Origin: Taxillus chinensis
Taxonomy: Eukaryota > Streptophyta > Magnoliopsida > Santalales > Loranthaceae
Assembly (NCBI GenBank): GCA_023512835.1
Contig: CM042090.1
Span: forward strand, 7,107,843-7,171,842
Reading direction: 5' to 3'
Length of the DNA stretch: 64,000 bases
Shown: positions 47,834 through 57,478 of the stretch, one piece after another
How the letters are laid out: each line of letters begins with the position of its first letter
Numbering within the stretch: position 1 is the first letter of the stretch
Position numbers and translations under genes: made by a program
Notes under the pieces: model-generated
Databases searched by the model: none
The model's input: the letters and a program-made list of their open reading frames with translations, nothing else
What the model was told of the DNA's origin: nothing

Positions 47834-48589
47834 TGTAATGACCCGTGTTTGGGGTTCTGGGAGTTAACCATGTGATGGAGTGCACATCGAGGGATGTGAA
47901 TATCAGTACGATGACGTATGCGTCAAATAGAGAGTTTTCACTATGAGTGGGCCCAATTTAGAGTTGGAGCCCTGAAAGGCTAATTTTGGGATTTTTGTGG
48001 TGTGATTGGGTGACTTTATGTTCGAGGTCTTATTTGGAAAAACAAACCTCAGTACAGTGATGTACTTGTTAAACGGAGCGTTTTGACAGTAAGTGGTCTT
48101 GATTTGGAGTCTGAACCCTATGAGGGTAATTTTGATATTTTAACGAATTAAATGTGGGAAAGTATAAATAGGGTAGTGAAGAACTCAAATCCCTAATTTT
48201 CATTCGTGCGTGCCTTTCTAGAGAGAGAAAGAGAGGAGAAGAGAGAGAAAGAGAAGGGGAAAGTGAATTGGACGATCCAGAGCTCAAAGCGACCAAAGTC
48301 GAGGTAAGGATTCGTTCTTGTCACTCCTATGTTGTTAATTATGCTTGCTAGAGTAGCTAAAATATGTGAATTAAACCCCAATTTGTGAAATTGGAAGTTT
48401 GAACCCTAGAGTTTGAGAAACCTGATTTATGTTGTTTTAGTATGAATTGATGTTGTTTTGGTAGCCTAAGATGGCTAGGATGAGTTAGAAAGCCATTTAA
48501 GGGATGAATTAGTGCTTAAAATGGAGATTTAACGAGTATAATTGAGTTTTGGGACGAAATCGGGAAGAACGCAATCGACGGTTCGCGAC

Positions 48590-48740
48590 TGGGAACTGCT
48601 CGAGGCTAGCTTCGAGTAAAGTTTCGAGCAGAGTGTCGAGCAGGAGCCTCGAGCATGGTGCTCGAGCTTAGAGTGTCGAGCAGCGTCGAGTAGAGCTTCG
48701 AGCAAGGTGTCTCGAGCAGGGTGTCTCGAGCAGTTGGACA
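48590..48740 (+). repeat. GTCGAGCAG-type short tandem repeats inside the gypsy LTR
   Basis: At least ten TCGAGCA / TCGAGCAG units at spacings of 9 to about 25 bp. They occupy the LTR position where the 5' LTR has GGTCGCGGC-type repeats. Confidence 0.85.
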
Positions 48741-49179
48741 ATGCAGTTGTCAGGGTGCCTGGACCTATTTACATTGTAACCATTAAGTAAGTATTATACT
48801 TAAGTTACAATGTAAATAGCAAAATACCCCTCATTTGGATTCAAAGAAAAATACTAGAAAATTAAATTCCCACTCCTTCAAAATGTGAAAAATGGATTTA
48901 GTGTAAAATCCCGAAAATATGTAATTTTTCGTAGTGGTGACTTTTTGGAAAGTGGGGTTAGACCTCTCAAAAAAATCCTCAAAAATCATATTATCTCAGT
49001 TATGGTATAAGGAGCCAATGCCGGGACTTTTTGTTTCAAGAAAACAAGTTCTACCAAAATCCTCTCTCTAAGTTAAGACTTGAGGATAGAGTTGTGAAGA
49101 TTGGCCTATGTGACAAAGAGAGTATATGAACCCTAGTGGTCATGTAGGCCTGCGAGGCTACCTTGTTAAGCCTGGGAGG

Positions 49180-49430
49180 CTAATGTTGAGGGCCTAAGAG
49201 GTGAGATTTGTTTGAAGCCTAAGATGCTACTGTACCTGAGAGGTAATATTGTACCTGCGATGTAATATTTTACATGTGAGGTAATACTGTACCTACGAGG
49301 TAATACTGTACCTGAGAGGTAATATTGTGCCTGAGAGGCAATGCTGTGCTCGAGGGGCAATACTGTGCCTGGGGAGGGCAACATGGTGTCTGAGAGGCAA
49401 TGTTTGTGATTACCTGGGAGGCTTTCTATG
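49180..49430 (+). repeat. ~20-bp tandem repeat (CTGTACCTGAGAGGTAATA) inside the gypsy 3' LTR
   Basis: About ten units of the type TACTGTACCTGAGAGGTAA / TGTGCCTGAGAGGCAATGC, drifting towards the right end. Confidence 0.88.
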
Positions 49431-49815
49431 TATTTAAATGCATGTGTACATGATTGAGTTGGTAGTGTATATGTAGCATTACACGAGCACATGCCTACAC
49501 TAGTTTATGAGTTGGGATGGGTCGGGGAGACATGATCCCTACTGAGCTGTGGTTGCTCACCCTTCCTGTTATGTTTGCTTATGTTTATTTCAGGTGCTTA
49601 CAGGAGCTAGGAGGTTCACCAGAGGTGAAGACCTTGTGTGTGTCTATTCGTTTTGTTGGATTATGAAAACTATGATGTAACCCCGTGGGGGAAAGAACAT
49701 GTGTGAATGTGTGTTTGTACTGTGCTTTGGAATGAGATTTCTGTATATGTGTGATATGGTTTAGGGACGGCACCCGTGCTAAGGTCCCTTGGAGTTAGGT
49801 GCGTGACATCCTGGG

Positions 49816-50769
49816 TGGTGTCTAACTTCTACTTCTCTAATGAATAACTCATAAAATGCATTATTATTTTCAGCATCCCATATAGTCTTAACCTTTGGGT
49901 TTAATTTTAGAATAATTGTCACTAATTTTCTCATTTCCATCTAATTAAAAAATAATAATATTAAAATATTACAGGAGAAAATAAACACTTTAACTAAGCA
50001 AATAAAAAAAATTAGATATATATCACTTAAAGTATATTTTTTGATAAATAGATGCATATCATTTAGAATAGGTAGGAAAATATTAATATGAAGTAAAATG
50101 TGTATTTTCCATCATATTAATTAGCATGTTTTTCTAGTTCATGTCTTGATTCTAATCTCATTGCTGGTCTTCATCATGGTACAATCTTTAACCACCAAAT
50201 GCACATAAAATAAGGAAAATATGCTAATTAATATGACGAAGACCATCAAAATATTAATATGAAGTCAATCAACCACCTAAAAAATTATTCATGCAGAATT
50301 TGGGATAATTAATTGTAGGTCCTTTTTAAACAATTAAAAAGAATCTCAAACTTTGAATTTTATTATATATTTTGCCAATGTTTCAGTCTCAGCATAAGTA
50401 CTAGGCCTAGATCCTATATGTTTAACGGGAAGGCAATCCTCAATCCCAACTTCCATATACAAGAAGTATGATATGCATATTGGGCAAAAATTACGGGTGT
50501 TAGTGTGTGTGTGCCTAATTAAATAAGCAAGTGAATGATTTATATTCTCTTTTCCCCTAATTATTGAATTTTGGGACGTGCATTTTGTTTACGAGAAGAT
50601 AAAGGCTCATGTGAAAAACAATGAGAATATATTAAAATAAAAATACTGCTCATGCTTCTTGGGTACATAAAGAAAATTTATTCATATGGTTTTCTCTTCT
50701 TGTCTCTTAATCCAAACAAGTTGATAATCGTTTATACAAATGAAAATGAAATATGGATCTTAGAAAATA

Positions 50770-50841
<72 letters not shown>

Positions 50842-51816
50842 CACTCTCGCTCCCAGTGTAAGGTAATACTGGTAAGAAATTTTTTGCTAAATTCTCAGTG
50901 CGTAATTACTGGTGTTTGTGTGCGCATGTAAGATAGAATTAGTGAGAATTAAATAAGGAAGAACCTTATACTTTGTTATTATCCGAAAAAGGATCGAATG
51001 AAGAGCCTTAATTGAGATATTAGATGAACAAACCCTACGAGGAGAGAACAAGTAGACGACAATAATTTTGTGTAGGGCGAACAATTGAGGAGAGAATTGG
51101 CATTTAAATTTTTTTAAAACTACTGTTAAGTAGCTTTTAAAAATACTTTTAAACTATTTTTGCTTTTTAATATTAAATATATATATAAGTATTTTTTAAA
51201 GTTTAGGAACACTTTCTACTTTTTTATGCTTATAAATACTTTTATATTCAGACACCATAAGAGATGCTAGTCAATGGTCATCCAGATCCGACTGGCTAAT
51301 ATCAACCCAATAATGATCTGAAACGGGGTTATAATATATATATATATATATAAATTGAATTAAACTATTTAAGTGTTTTTATAATTTATTACATTTAATT
51401 AAATTTATATTTATTTACATTTTCATCTGCAAGGTGCTTATATTAGTAATCTGGCTAAATCTTATAATATACATGCTTATTTTTGTGTTTTGATTTTATA
51501 ATTTTTTATTTATTAAAGTTTATATAAAATCTTAAAAAAGTAGTTTTAAAAAGAGAGTGAATTTTAAAATTAAAATTTATAAAAAAATTTAAAAAAAATA
51601 ATATGATGCATCTTTTGGATAATAAAGTAAATAAAAACAAAATATAAATAGAGTAATAAAACGGATTGGGATGGAATAATTCAAACTCATTCGGGTGGAG
51701 TTGGGCCAGGGCGAGAGCAAATTATGATAAATATTTTAAGCTAATATATTTTATAAATTTTAAAAATTGTGGCGAAACAAGTTAGCCCCATTTTCTCTGC
51801 TAAGAAAAAAATAGAG
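49816..51816. other. AT-rich intergenic DNA with small inverted repeat and microsatellites
   Basis: No gene. A ~26-bp inverted repeat lies at about 50107-50134 / 50213-50240 (ATATTAATTAGCATGTTTTT against its complement). (TC)n(TA)n covers about 50773-50840 and TA tracts lie near 51330. The rest is AT-rich and unremarkable. Confidence 0.55.
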
Positions 51817-52352
51817 TCAGAGCATCTCTAATAGGTTTAGCTATAGCAAAATCTATAATTAAATTTAACTAAATTTTAACAAAAGTGTGCCTCCAATAGT
51901 ATAACAATATCATCAGTTAAATATAGACTCAATTAAAATTTTAGCAAAATTAAACTAAAATTTTAGCTTTTAGCTGAGATACCACATCAGCGTTAAGCTC
52001 TATGTCCTAAAATACCTTTGGTAGCCCTATGTTCCACGTCGCCTCCCACCCCTCTTCTACCCAGCGTCGTCTCCCCCCACCCCTGCGTCGTCGTCTCCCT
52101 CCCCTCCTTTTGCACAACGTTGTCGCCCCTCCCCCCTTCTGTGCAATGTCGTCCCCCCTTGCCGGCATTGCCCCCCTCTCCCCTTCTGGCGTCGCCCCAT
52201 CTCCCCGGCTGATGTCCCCCCACCCCCTGCCAGCATCCCCACTCTCCCCGCCGTCTCCCCTTTTCGCACGTTGGATGAAAGTCGATTGGAATTTGAAAAT
52301 TTAAAAGGGTAATTTTAAAAATAGAACGGTTTAGAAAAAAATAAATGGAATA
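51817..52352. mobile_element. MITE-like repeat (AGAGCATCTCTAATAGG end) with a C-rich insertion
   Basis: It starts AGAGCATCTCTAATAGG...TAGCTATAGCAAAATC, clearly related to the element at 52357. Between 52030 and 52265 it carries a pyrimidine-rich, cytosine-heavy tract. The right boundary is uncertain. Confidence 0.5.
52030..52265. repeat. C-rich (G-rich on minus) degenerate tandem repeat
   Basis: Units such as GTCGTCTCCCCCCACCCCTGC and TTGTCGCCCCTCCCCCCTTCT repeat about every 30-40 bp. The minus strand has many GGGG runs. Overlapping open frames in several phases are low-complexity (Pro/Ser or Gly/Arg) and rejected as genes. Confidence 0.8.
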
Positions 52353-52356
52353 CTAA

Positions 52357-52679
52357 GAGCATCTCCAATCCATCAGCTATAGCAAAAATTATAGCAAAAT
52401 ATGACTAAAATGCTTCCCCAACCCATCAAGTAAATCTTTAGCAAAAGCAAAAACAAAAGCTAAATATGACTTTCACTTTTGCTTTAGCAGAACTTGTCAT
52501 GTCACCAAATAAAATAAAATTTCATATTTAGTCTTGTGGGGTAAATTGGGAAAAATAAATATTTAGCAAAAAGAATAGTATAGTAAATTAAATATAATTT
52601 TAGCTACGGGCTAAAATGCTTAATGGAGTTGAAACCGAAGCAAGTGTATTTGACCTGAATTTTTTAGCTAGGAGATGCC
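52357..52679. mobile_element. MITE-like element in the promoter of the mTERF gene
   Basis: The left end GCATCTCCAATCCATCAGCTA pairs imperfectly with the right end, complement GCATCTCCTAGCTAAAA (about 52660-52678). The interior is A-rich with repeated TAGCAAAA. It ends only about 130 bp before the mTERF start codon. No target duplication could be confirmed. Confidence 0.5.
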
Positions 52680-52811
52680 GGGTAAAAGCTGGTCGGCAAG
52701 AATTGCTTCTATCCTAGAACCAACCCCGTTCTCTGTCCTGCCCAAATTTCAAAACCCTTCGCACCCAACTCTCCTCCTGTCTCTCTCTCTCTCTACGCCG
52801 ATCGATTCAGC
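52680..52811 (+). promoter_or_regulatory. 5' leader / core promoter region of the mTERF gene
   Basis: Short pyrimidine-rich leader with CTCTCTCTCTCTC at about 52782-52794 directly before the ATG, common in plant core promoters and leaders. No TATA box seen. Confidence 0.4.
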
Positions 52812-54032
52812 ATGACCCTCCTAGTCCTAGGGTTTCACTCCCAAAAACTAGCTCTCGCCACCACCCGAGTCTTGAACGTTCCATTGCCTTGGTTTTCTGC
52901 TCAACGTAACAGCACAATCCTCCTCCTCCTCGCCAGATTCGCCGCCGCCTCCTTGTCGTCGAAGAAACAGCACGAATGCGACGAGAGACAATCTTTTACA
53001 GTGTCTTACTTGGTAGACTCCTGTGGGTTGGCCCCGGAAAGAGCCCTCTCCCTGTCCCGAACCCGAAGAGTGGAGCTGGAGAGCCCCACTAAACCAGACT
53101 CCGTCCTGGACCTCTTGAGGACCTACGGATTGACCGACACCCACATCTCCAGGCTCGTCAGATCGCAGCCGAAGATTCTCCTGGCCGACCCACAAAAGAC
53201 CCTTTTGCCTAAACTGCAAAAGATGCTGTCTGTTGGCCTCTCCAGAGACGACCTCGTAAGCGTCATCTCCAGGCAACCATCGCTCCTGACGCGAAATCTA
53301 GAAAACGAGTTATGGTTTTGCATAGATTTCCTGAAGACCGATGTTGGTCTCGGCTTTGACGAAATCGTTAAGGTTTTGAAGAACTGTCAACGTCTTTTAA
53401 ATTGGAGGTTGAAGTACACAATGGCTCCCAACGTTGCATTCCTGAGGGAGCTCGGAATGCCTCAATCCCTTTTGTCTTTGATGGTAACTTCTCATCCGGG
53501 TGTACTCTGCATCCGTTCCGACAAGTTTCGCGGCTGCGTCAATAAGGTTGTTGAGAAGGGGTATGACCCGGTGAAGTCCAATTTCACCCATGCTCTGGCT
53601 TTGTTTGCTGGGTTGAAAGAATCGACACGGCAACGTAAGATGGATTTATATAGGAGGTGGGGCTGGTCTGAAGACCAAATACAAGTCTCCGTCCAAAAGT
53701 TCCCGCAGTTTATGTGTGTTTCGGAGAAGAAGTTTGAGCTGGTGATGGATTTCTTGGTGAACAAGGCAGGCTGGCAAGCTGCTGACTGTGCTAGATCCCC
53801 ATGGATCTTTCACTGTAGTTTCGAGAAGAGGATTAAGCCAAGGTTCTCCGTTGTTGCCATTCTGTTGTCAAAGGGTCTAGTGACGAAACCTACGTCCATC
53901 GGTACCATTGCATGCATGACGGAGATGCGCTTCTTGCATAAGTTTGTCACCATGTATCGACACGACATACCTGAGCTGGTAGGTGCTTATGAAGGAAGAA
54001 TTGGTTTTCCCGAATCAGGGCTTGGATCTTAA
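52812..54032 (+). CDS. mTERF family protein, organelle-targeted
   Basis: Intronless 406-residue protein of the mitochondrial transcription termination factor family. Plant members bind organellar nucleic acid and act in transcription, splicing or RNA processing. Residues 1-55 are rich in Ser/Arg/Ala/Leu with few acids, a probable transit peptide. The mature part opens with SFTVSYLVDSCGL (61-73) and PTKPDSVLDLLRTYG, the signature of the large intronless angiosperm subgroup (At5g07900-like). Then come successive mTERF helical repeats with the usual proline-marked motifs (LVRSQPKILLADPQKTLLPKL, VISRQPSLL, VQKFPQFMCVSEKKF, CARSPWIFHCSFEKRIKPR). Length is normal for the subgroup and there is no stop or frameshift. 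It is much more GC-rich than its surroundings. Mitochondrion versus plastid cannot be decided here. A decayed partial copy lies at 55.5 kb. Confidence 0.95.
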   Translation: MTLLVLGFHSQKLALATTRVLNVPLPWFSAQRNSTILLLLARFAAASLSSKKQHECDERQSFTVSYLVDSCGLAPERALSLSRTRRVELESPTKPDSVLDLLRTYGLTDTHISRLVRSQPKILLADPQKTLLPKLQKMLSVGLSRDDLVSVISRQPSLLTRNLENELWFCIDFLKTDVGLGFDEIVKVLKNCQRLLNWRLKYTMAPNVAFLRELGMPQSLLSLMVTSHPGVLCIRSDKFRGCVNKVVEKGYDPVKSNFTHALALFAGLKESTRQRKMDLYRRWGWSEDQIQVSVQKFPQFMCVSEKKFELVMDFLVNKAGWQAADCARSPWIFHCSFEKRIKPRFSVVAILLSKGLVTKPTSIGTIACMTEMRFLHKFVTMYRHDIPELVGAYEGRIGFPESGLGS

Positions 54033-54375
54033 AGTATGCAGGAGTCCCAACAAAACCCCTAACATAAACTTCCCTCTTCAAACGTATATTTTCATTGGTC
54101 ATAGTTTTGGTTCAGTTTGTCACCAAATATCTGAGCCAACGAATATTTTTGAAGGGTGAGTTAGCCTTCCCAGTCAAGGTATGAAGATTTGTTTTGAGTA
54201 TTCTAACCTAGACTTCCCTGTTAGCAGTAAGAACTACTCTCAATTTAAGAGTGGGGAACAGTGCATAAACTATAACAACGTGTTGCTGACCCTTCCAAGA
54301 TTTCAAGATCAAGGAACTTGTAGTGTTATCAGGCATGATTTAGAATGCCGAATTTGTGCTGGCGGAAAACATTGA
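54033..54375 (+). other. 3' UTR of the mTERF gene and a duplicated tail segment
   Basis: 54150-54375 repeats the end-of-gene wording (GGGTGAGTTAGCCTTCCCAG, then CCTAGACTTCCCTGTTAG). It is homologous to 55690-55920, so this segment belongs to the unit that was duplicated with the mTERF 3' end. Confidence 0.55.
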
Positions 54376-54771
54376 TTGCTTTGAGTTATTAAGTTCCTTG
54401 CATTTCTTTCCAAAGATAAAACCGTGGGATTTATTCCAGAATAAATGCAATCTCACAAGTTTAAAAGATCCGCCGTTTCTATGATCCTTCTCGATTCTAT
54501 ACTCTTGGGTCTTGGCCAACTTTATATTCCTTTGTCCGGTGAAGTTTTAAGCTGTCATAATCTTCAATTTATATTTCTTTTGTTGTTTTTTTTTTATCGT
54601 GATTTCTCTTTCTCTTTGTGGGCCTTTTGTTTGTTTGTGTTGAATACTCCTTGCATAAAAGCCGTGATTTGATTAAGAATGCTTTGCCTGAGTCATTTCA
54701 TAGGAGTTTTAGATGGGAGAAGTGCAGATGTAATGGTGTACAGCGTTAATAAAGTTATTAAAAAAGGTTAA

Positions 54772-54822
<51 letters not shown>

Positions 54823-55529
54823 GGACATTCATATGATTTTTCTGGATGTTTACCCTTTGCATGTATCCATTTGTTATAAATTATATTTTAGAAAATTAGT
54901 TCTAAGTTTTTATCAGGACTGATAAAGGCCTGCTGACTAGTTATTCTATTGATATTGCTCCAAACAATGACTGTTTTGAGGGTGTTTGGCAACAAGTTTG
55001 TAATTGTTTTTTTTACACTTGTAGTCAGCTTTTTATAAAAAATGATAAACTCCCCTGGATGTCTCTTAATATTATTTGGGGTTCCATAGATCAGTCATTT
55101 GCTTAGGTAACATCCTGCTATTCCTGTTCAATGATGTATCAGAGCAACTAGATCAGGAAAAGTGAGACCCTACAAGTACGATTTATTGATTTCAGTTGTT
55201 GGGTTTGCCTAGCTTTTAAATTTGCAGGTTTATTTCTCTAAAGTTTCTGCGCATTTACTGATATGTTTCACTTGTCAATAAATGCATAGGGGTTAACTTC
55301 TTGATTTGTGTTTGTAGGTTCAATGTAAAACACAAGTTTAAGGGTGCTAATTTTAGTTTTTTTTTTTGGTTTATAAACAGTTGTCTCAAACACAAGTCTT
55401 TGGGGGAAAATTATTTTTATCAGTTTTGAATTGTTTGTAATCATTTTTCTGTTTGTAAAGAACTATTATTTAAAGAACTACCCCCTTAATTCTACTTGAG
55501 TTTGAAACCCAATTCATCCTCTAGAATTT
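54376..55529. other. Intergenic, TA microsatellite, no gene
   Basis: A long TA array lies at about 54775-54816. The rest is AT-rich non-coding sequence between the mTERF gene and its decayed partial copy. Confidence 0.6.
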
Positions 55530-55925
55530 GCCACTGCTCAAGCTTGATTTGGAGAAGAAACTTGTACTGGTGATGGATTTTCTAATTCTAGTAAGGCAGG
55601 TTGGCTTTTCTGACTGCTAAATGGCCAAAGTGTAGTCTCCACTTTATTCAATTATATCAACCAAACGTTGATATAATTATTCCTTAAATATTTTCAAAGG
55701 GAGAATTGGCCTTCCCGGTCTAGCTTTGAAGAGTTGCTTTGAAACTCCAAACCTAGACTTCCCTGTTTGAACTTCGAACCGGGAATCGCTATCAGTTATT
55801 CAGGGCCGAAATTATAGCAATGCTGGTATTCTGCTCCTGATCCCTCCGTGTTTTCAAGATCAATTTACTCGTAATATTGTTTTGGTCTGACATAGAATAC
55901 CAAAGCTGGACTGGTGGGAAACACA
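55530..55925 (+). pseudogene. Decayed partial mTERF copy (3' end and downstream segment)
   Basis: 55548-55617 (GGAGAAGAAACTTGTACTGG, TGATGGATTTTCTAATT, AAGGCAGGTTGGC) matches codons of the intact gene at 53721-53788. 55695-55715 matches its end (GGGAGAATTGGCCTTCCCGG against GGAAGAATTGGTTTTCCCGA). 55740-55920 matches the downstream region at 54190-54370. Frameshifts and stops; only the last fifth of the gene is represented. Confidence 0.78.
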
Positions 55926-55956
55926 ACTAATTCTATCATAACTTCAACCCCCTCCC

Positions 55957-55966
55957 CCACCCCCCC

Positions 55967-56010
<44 letters not shown>
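55957..56010. repeat. C homopolymer followed by (CA)n
   Basis: A C run of about 23 passes directly into about 13 CA units. The run length is likely to be error-prone in the assembly. Confidence 0.9.
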
Positions 56011-56013
<3 letters not shown>

Positions 56014-56139
56014 CTTCCCATAGGGATTTCTCCAAAATTGATTATACATTATGTTATCTGGGGTTATATAGATTGTTAAGGTAAGTTCCTGACATCTCTT
56101 TCCAGTGATATAACAAAGCAACAAATTCTTGGAATGAAA

Positions 56140-56240
56140 TAGAAAAATCAAACCAAACCAAACCAATTAGCCTTAATCCTAATAATATAGTTTGGCTAGG
56201 AATGAAACCCACAAAGCCAAAATTACATCCATTTTTATGA
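56140..56240 (+). mobile_element. SINE-like fragment
   Basis: AAACCAAACCAAACCAAT followed by CCTTAATCCTAATAATATAG and TTGGCTAGGAATG parallels the start of the repeat in CW intron 2 (36605-36680). Weak, partial. Confidence 0.3.
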
Positions 56241-56306
56241 TCATGAAAGTTCTGCTTGTAAACACTTAGCCAGCCTAATATCACTTTGTTCGACTATCCA
56301 AATGTG

Positions 56307-56308
<2 letters not shown>

Positions 56309-56344
<36 letters not shown>
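56309..56344. repeat. (TA)n microsatellite
   Basis: Uninterrupted TA units. Confidence 0.92.
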
Positions 56345-56346
<2 letters not shown>

Positions 56347-57478
56347 CTCTAGTTGGTATGTTATTTTTGTTATATCTTTGGATTTGATTAAACCAAGCAA
56401 ATATTCGAGTGTTAGAACATATTCAAAAAGTTCATGTATCTAGTGAAAATCTAAGGGTTGTCTATTCAATGAGTTTTAATTTGTAATATCGAATAATTTA
56501 CTTTATCTTGAGATGAAAAACTTATATTTCAAAGTAATTGGAATTCATCTTGAACAGAGATTTGTTTTAAGACTAAAGATTTCAATTCGAAACATGAGAC
56601 TTTGATTTAAGAATTAGTTTATTTTGTATCACCAAGGGGTTCGAGACAGAAATTATATTTTGAAGCACTAATCAAAGAGTTTGGTTCGAGGTCAACTTTG
56701 GCTCTAATTCACTGCGTACCTTTATCATGCACAACTTGGTCCTGCCAACAACACTTACCACACCTACATCGAGCCTCTGCGACACTCGTATGACCTTGGT
56801 GTTTGTCGGTAGCAATAACCCTAGACGAAATGCCCCATTGCCCTCCAAGTCATGCTAGCCGAGCGGCAGCTTTCTCGTAGATTCAAAACAAACAGTTTGC
56901 TTTGGGGGGGCATTGGTGAGTTGGTAAATTATTAACTAATTCACCCGTAAATCATTTAAATTTGTAGAGATTACTTACGCCGTTAATCAATTGATTTTTT
57001 ATTAATTGTCTTCTCAATTGTGTAGTGTGAATTAAATATCATGTTTCATTTGGACAAGGCATATTTGTGTTGGAAGAATTGGTGATGAATGAATGTATGG
57101 CATTGATAAGCACGACTAATATTATGAAATCTCATGTAGCTTATATAAAAGGCATCTTGGGCATTTTCCTACCACAGTTTGGAAGATATGGATTAGAACT
57201 TTTAATGTGCAATCCTGTAATTGTTATTTATTGTTGTATAAAGCAAAACCATCTCACCCATTTAAAATAAAGTTGGAGAAATTTTGTTGTGGGATTGATG
57301 GTGTTGTAAATTTTGAAAAGGCTTGTGACATATTTTCCTTTATCATGGTTTTTTTTTTAAATTTATGGAGGCATCTGGACTTTCTATTTTTTTTTTAATT
57401 TTTGTGACATTCTATTTGGGTTGAATATCTACACGGTCTTGATTTTGTTTGTAAATTCGAATGTCATAAAAGGAAAAA
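56345..57478. other. Intergenic DNA, nothing recognised
   Basis: No coding signal or repeat I can name. A GC-richer stretch at 56730-56910 lacks a sustained open frame. Confidence 0.4.

Larger units (their letters stand above)
47834..49808 (+). mobile_element. Gypsy 3' LTR (~2.0 kb)
   Basis: It starts TGTAATGACCCG right after the polypurine tract; the end near GTGCGTGACA (about 49808) is tentative. It contains an internal duplication of a ~150-bp segment (about 47905-48000 and 48048-48150), a TATA box AGTATAAATAGGG (48163), a purine-rich leader, a GTCGAGCAG short-repeat sector (48590-48740) and a ~20-bp tandem array (49180-49430). Confidence 0.8.

Noticed and set aside
51993..52304. Several overlapping Pro/Ser- and Gly/Arg-rich frames on both strands
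   Set aside because: Product of the C-rich tandem repeat; open in multiple phases, no domain.
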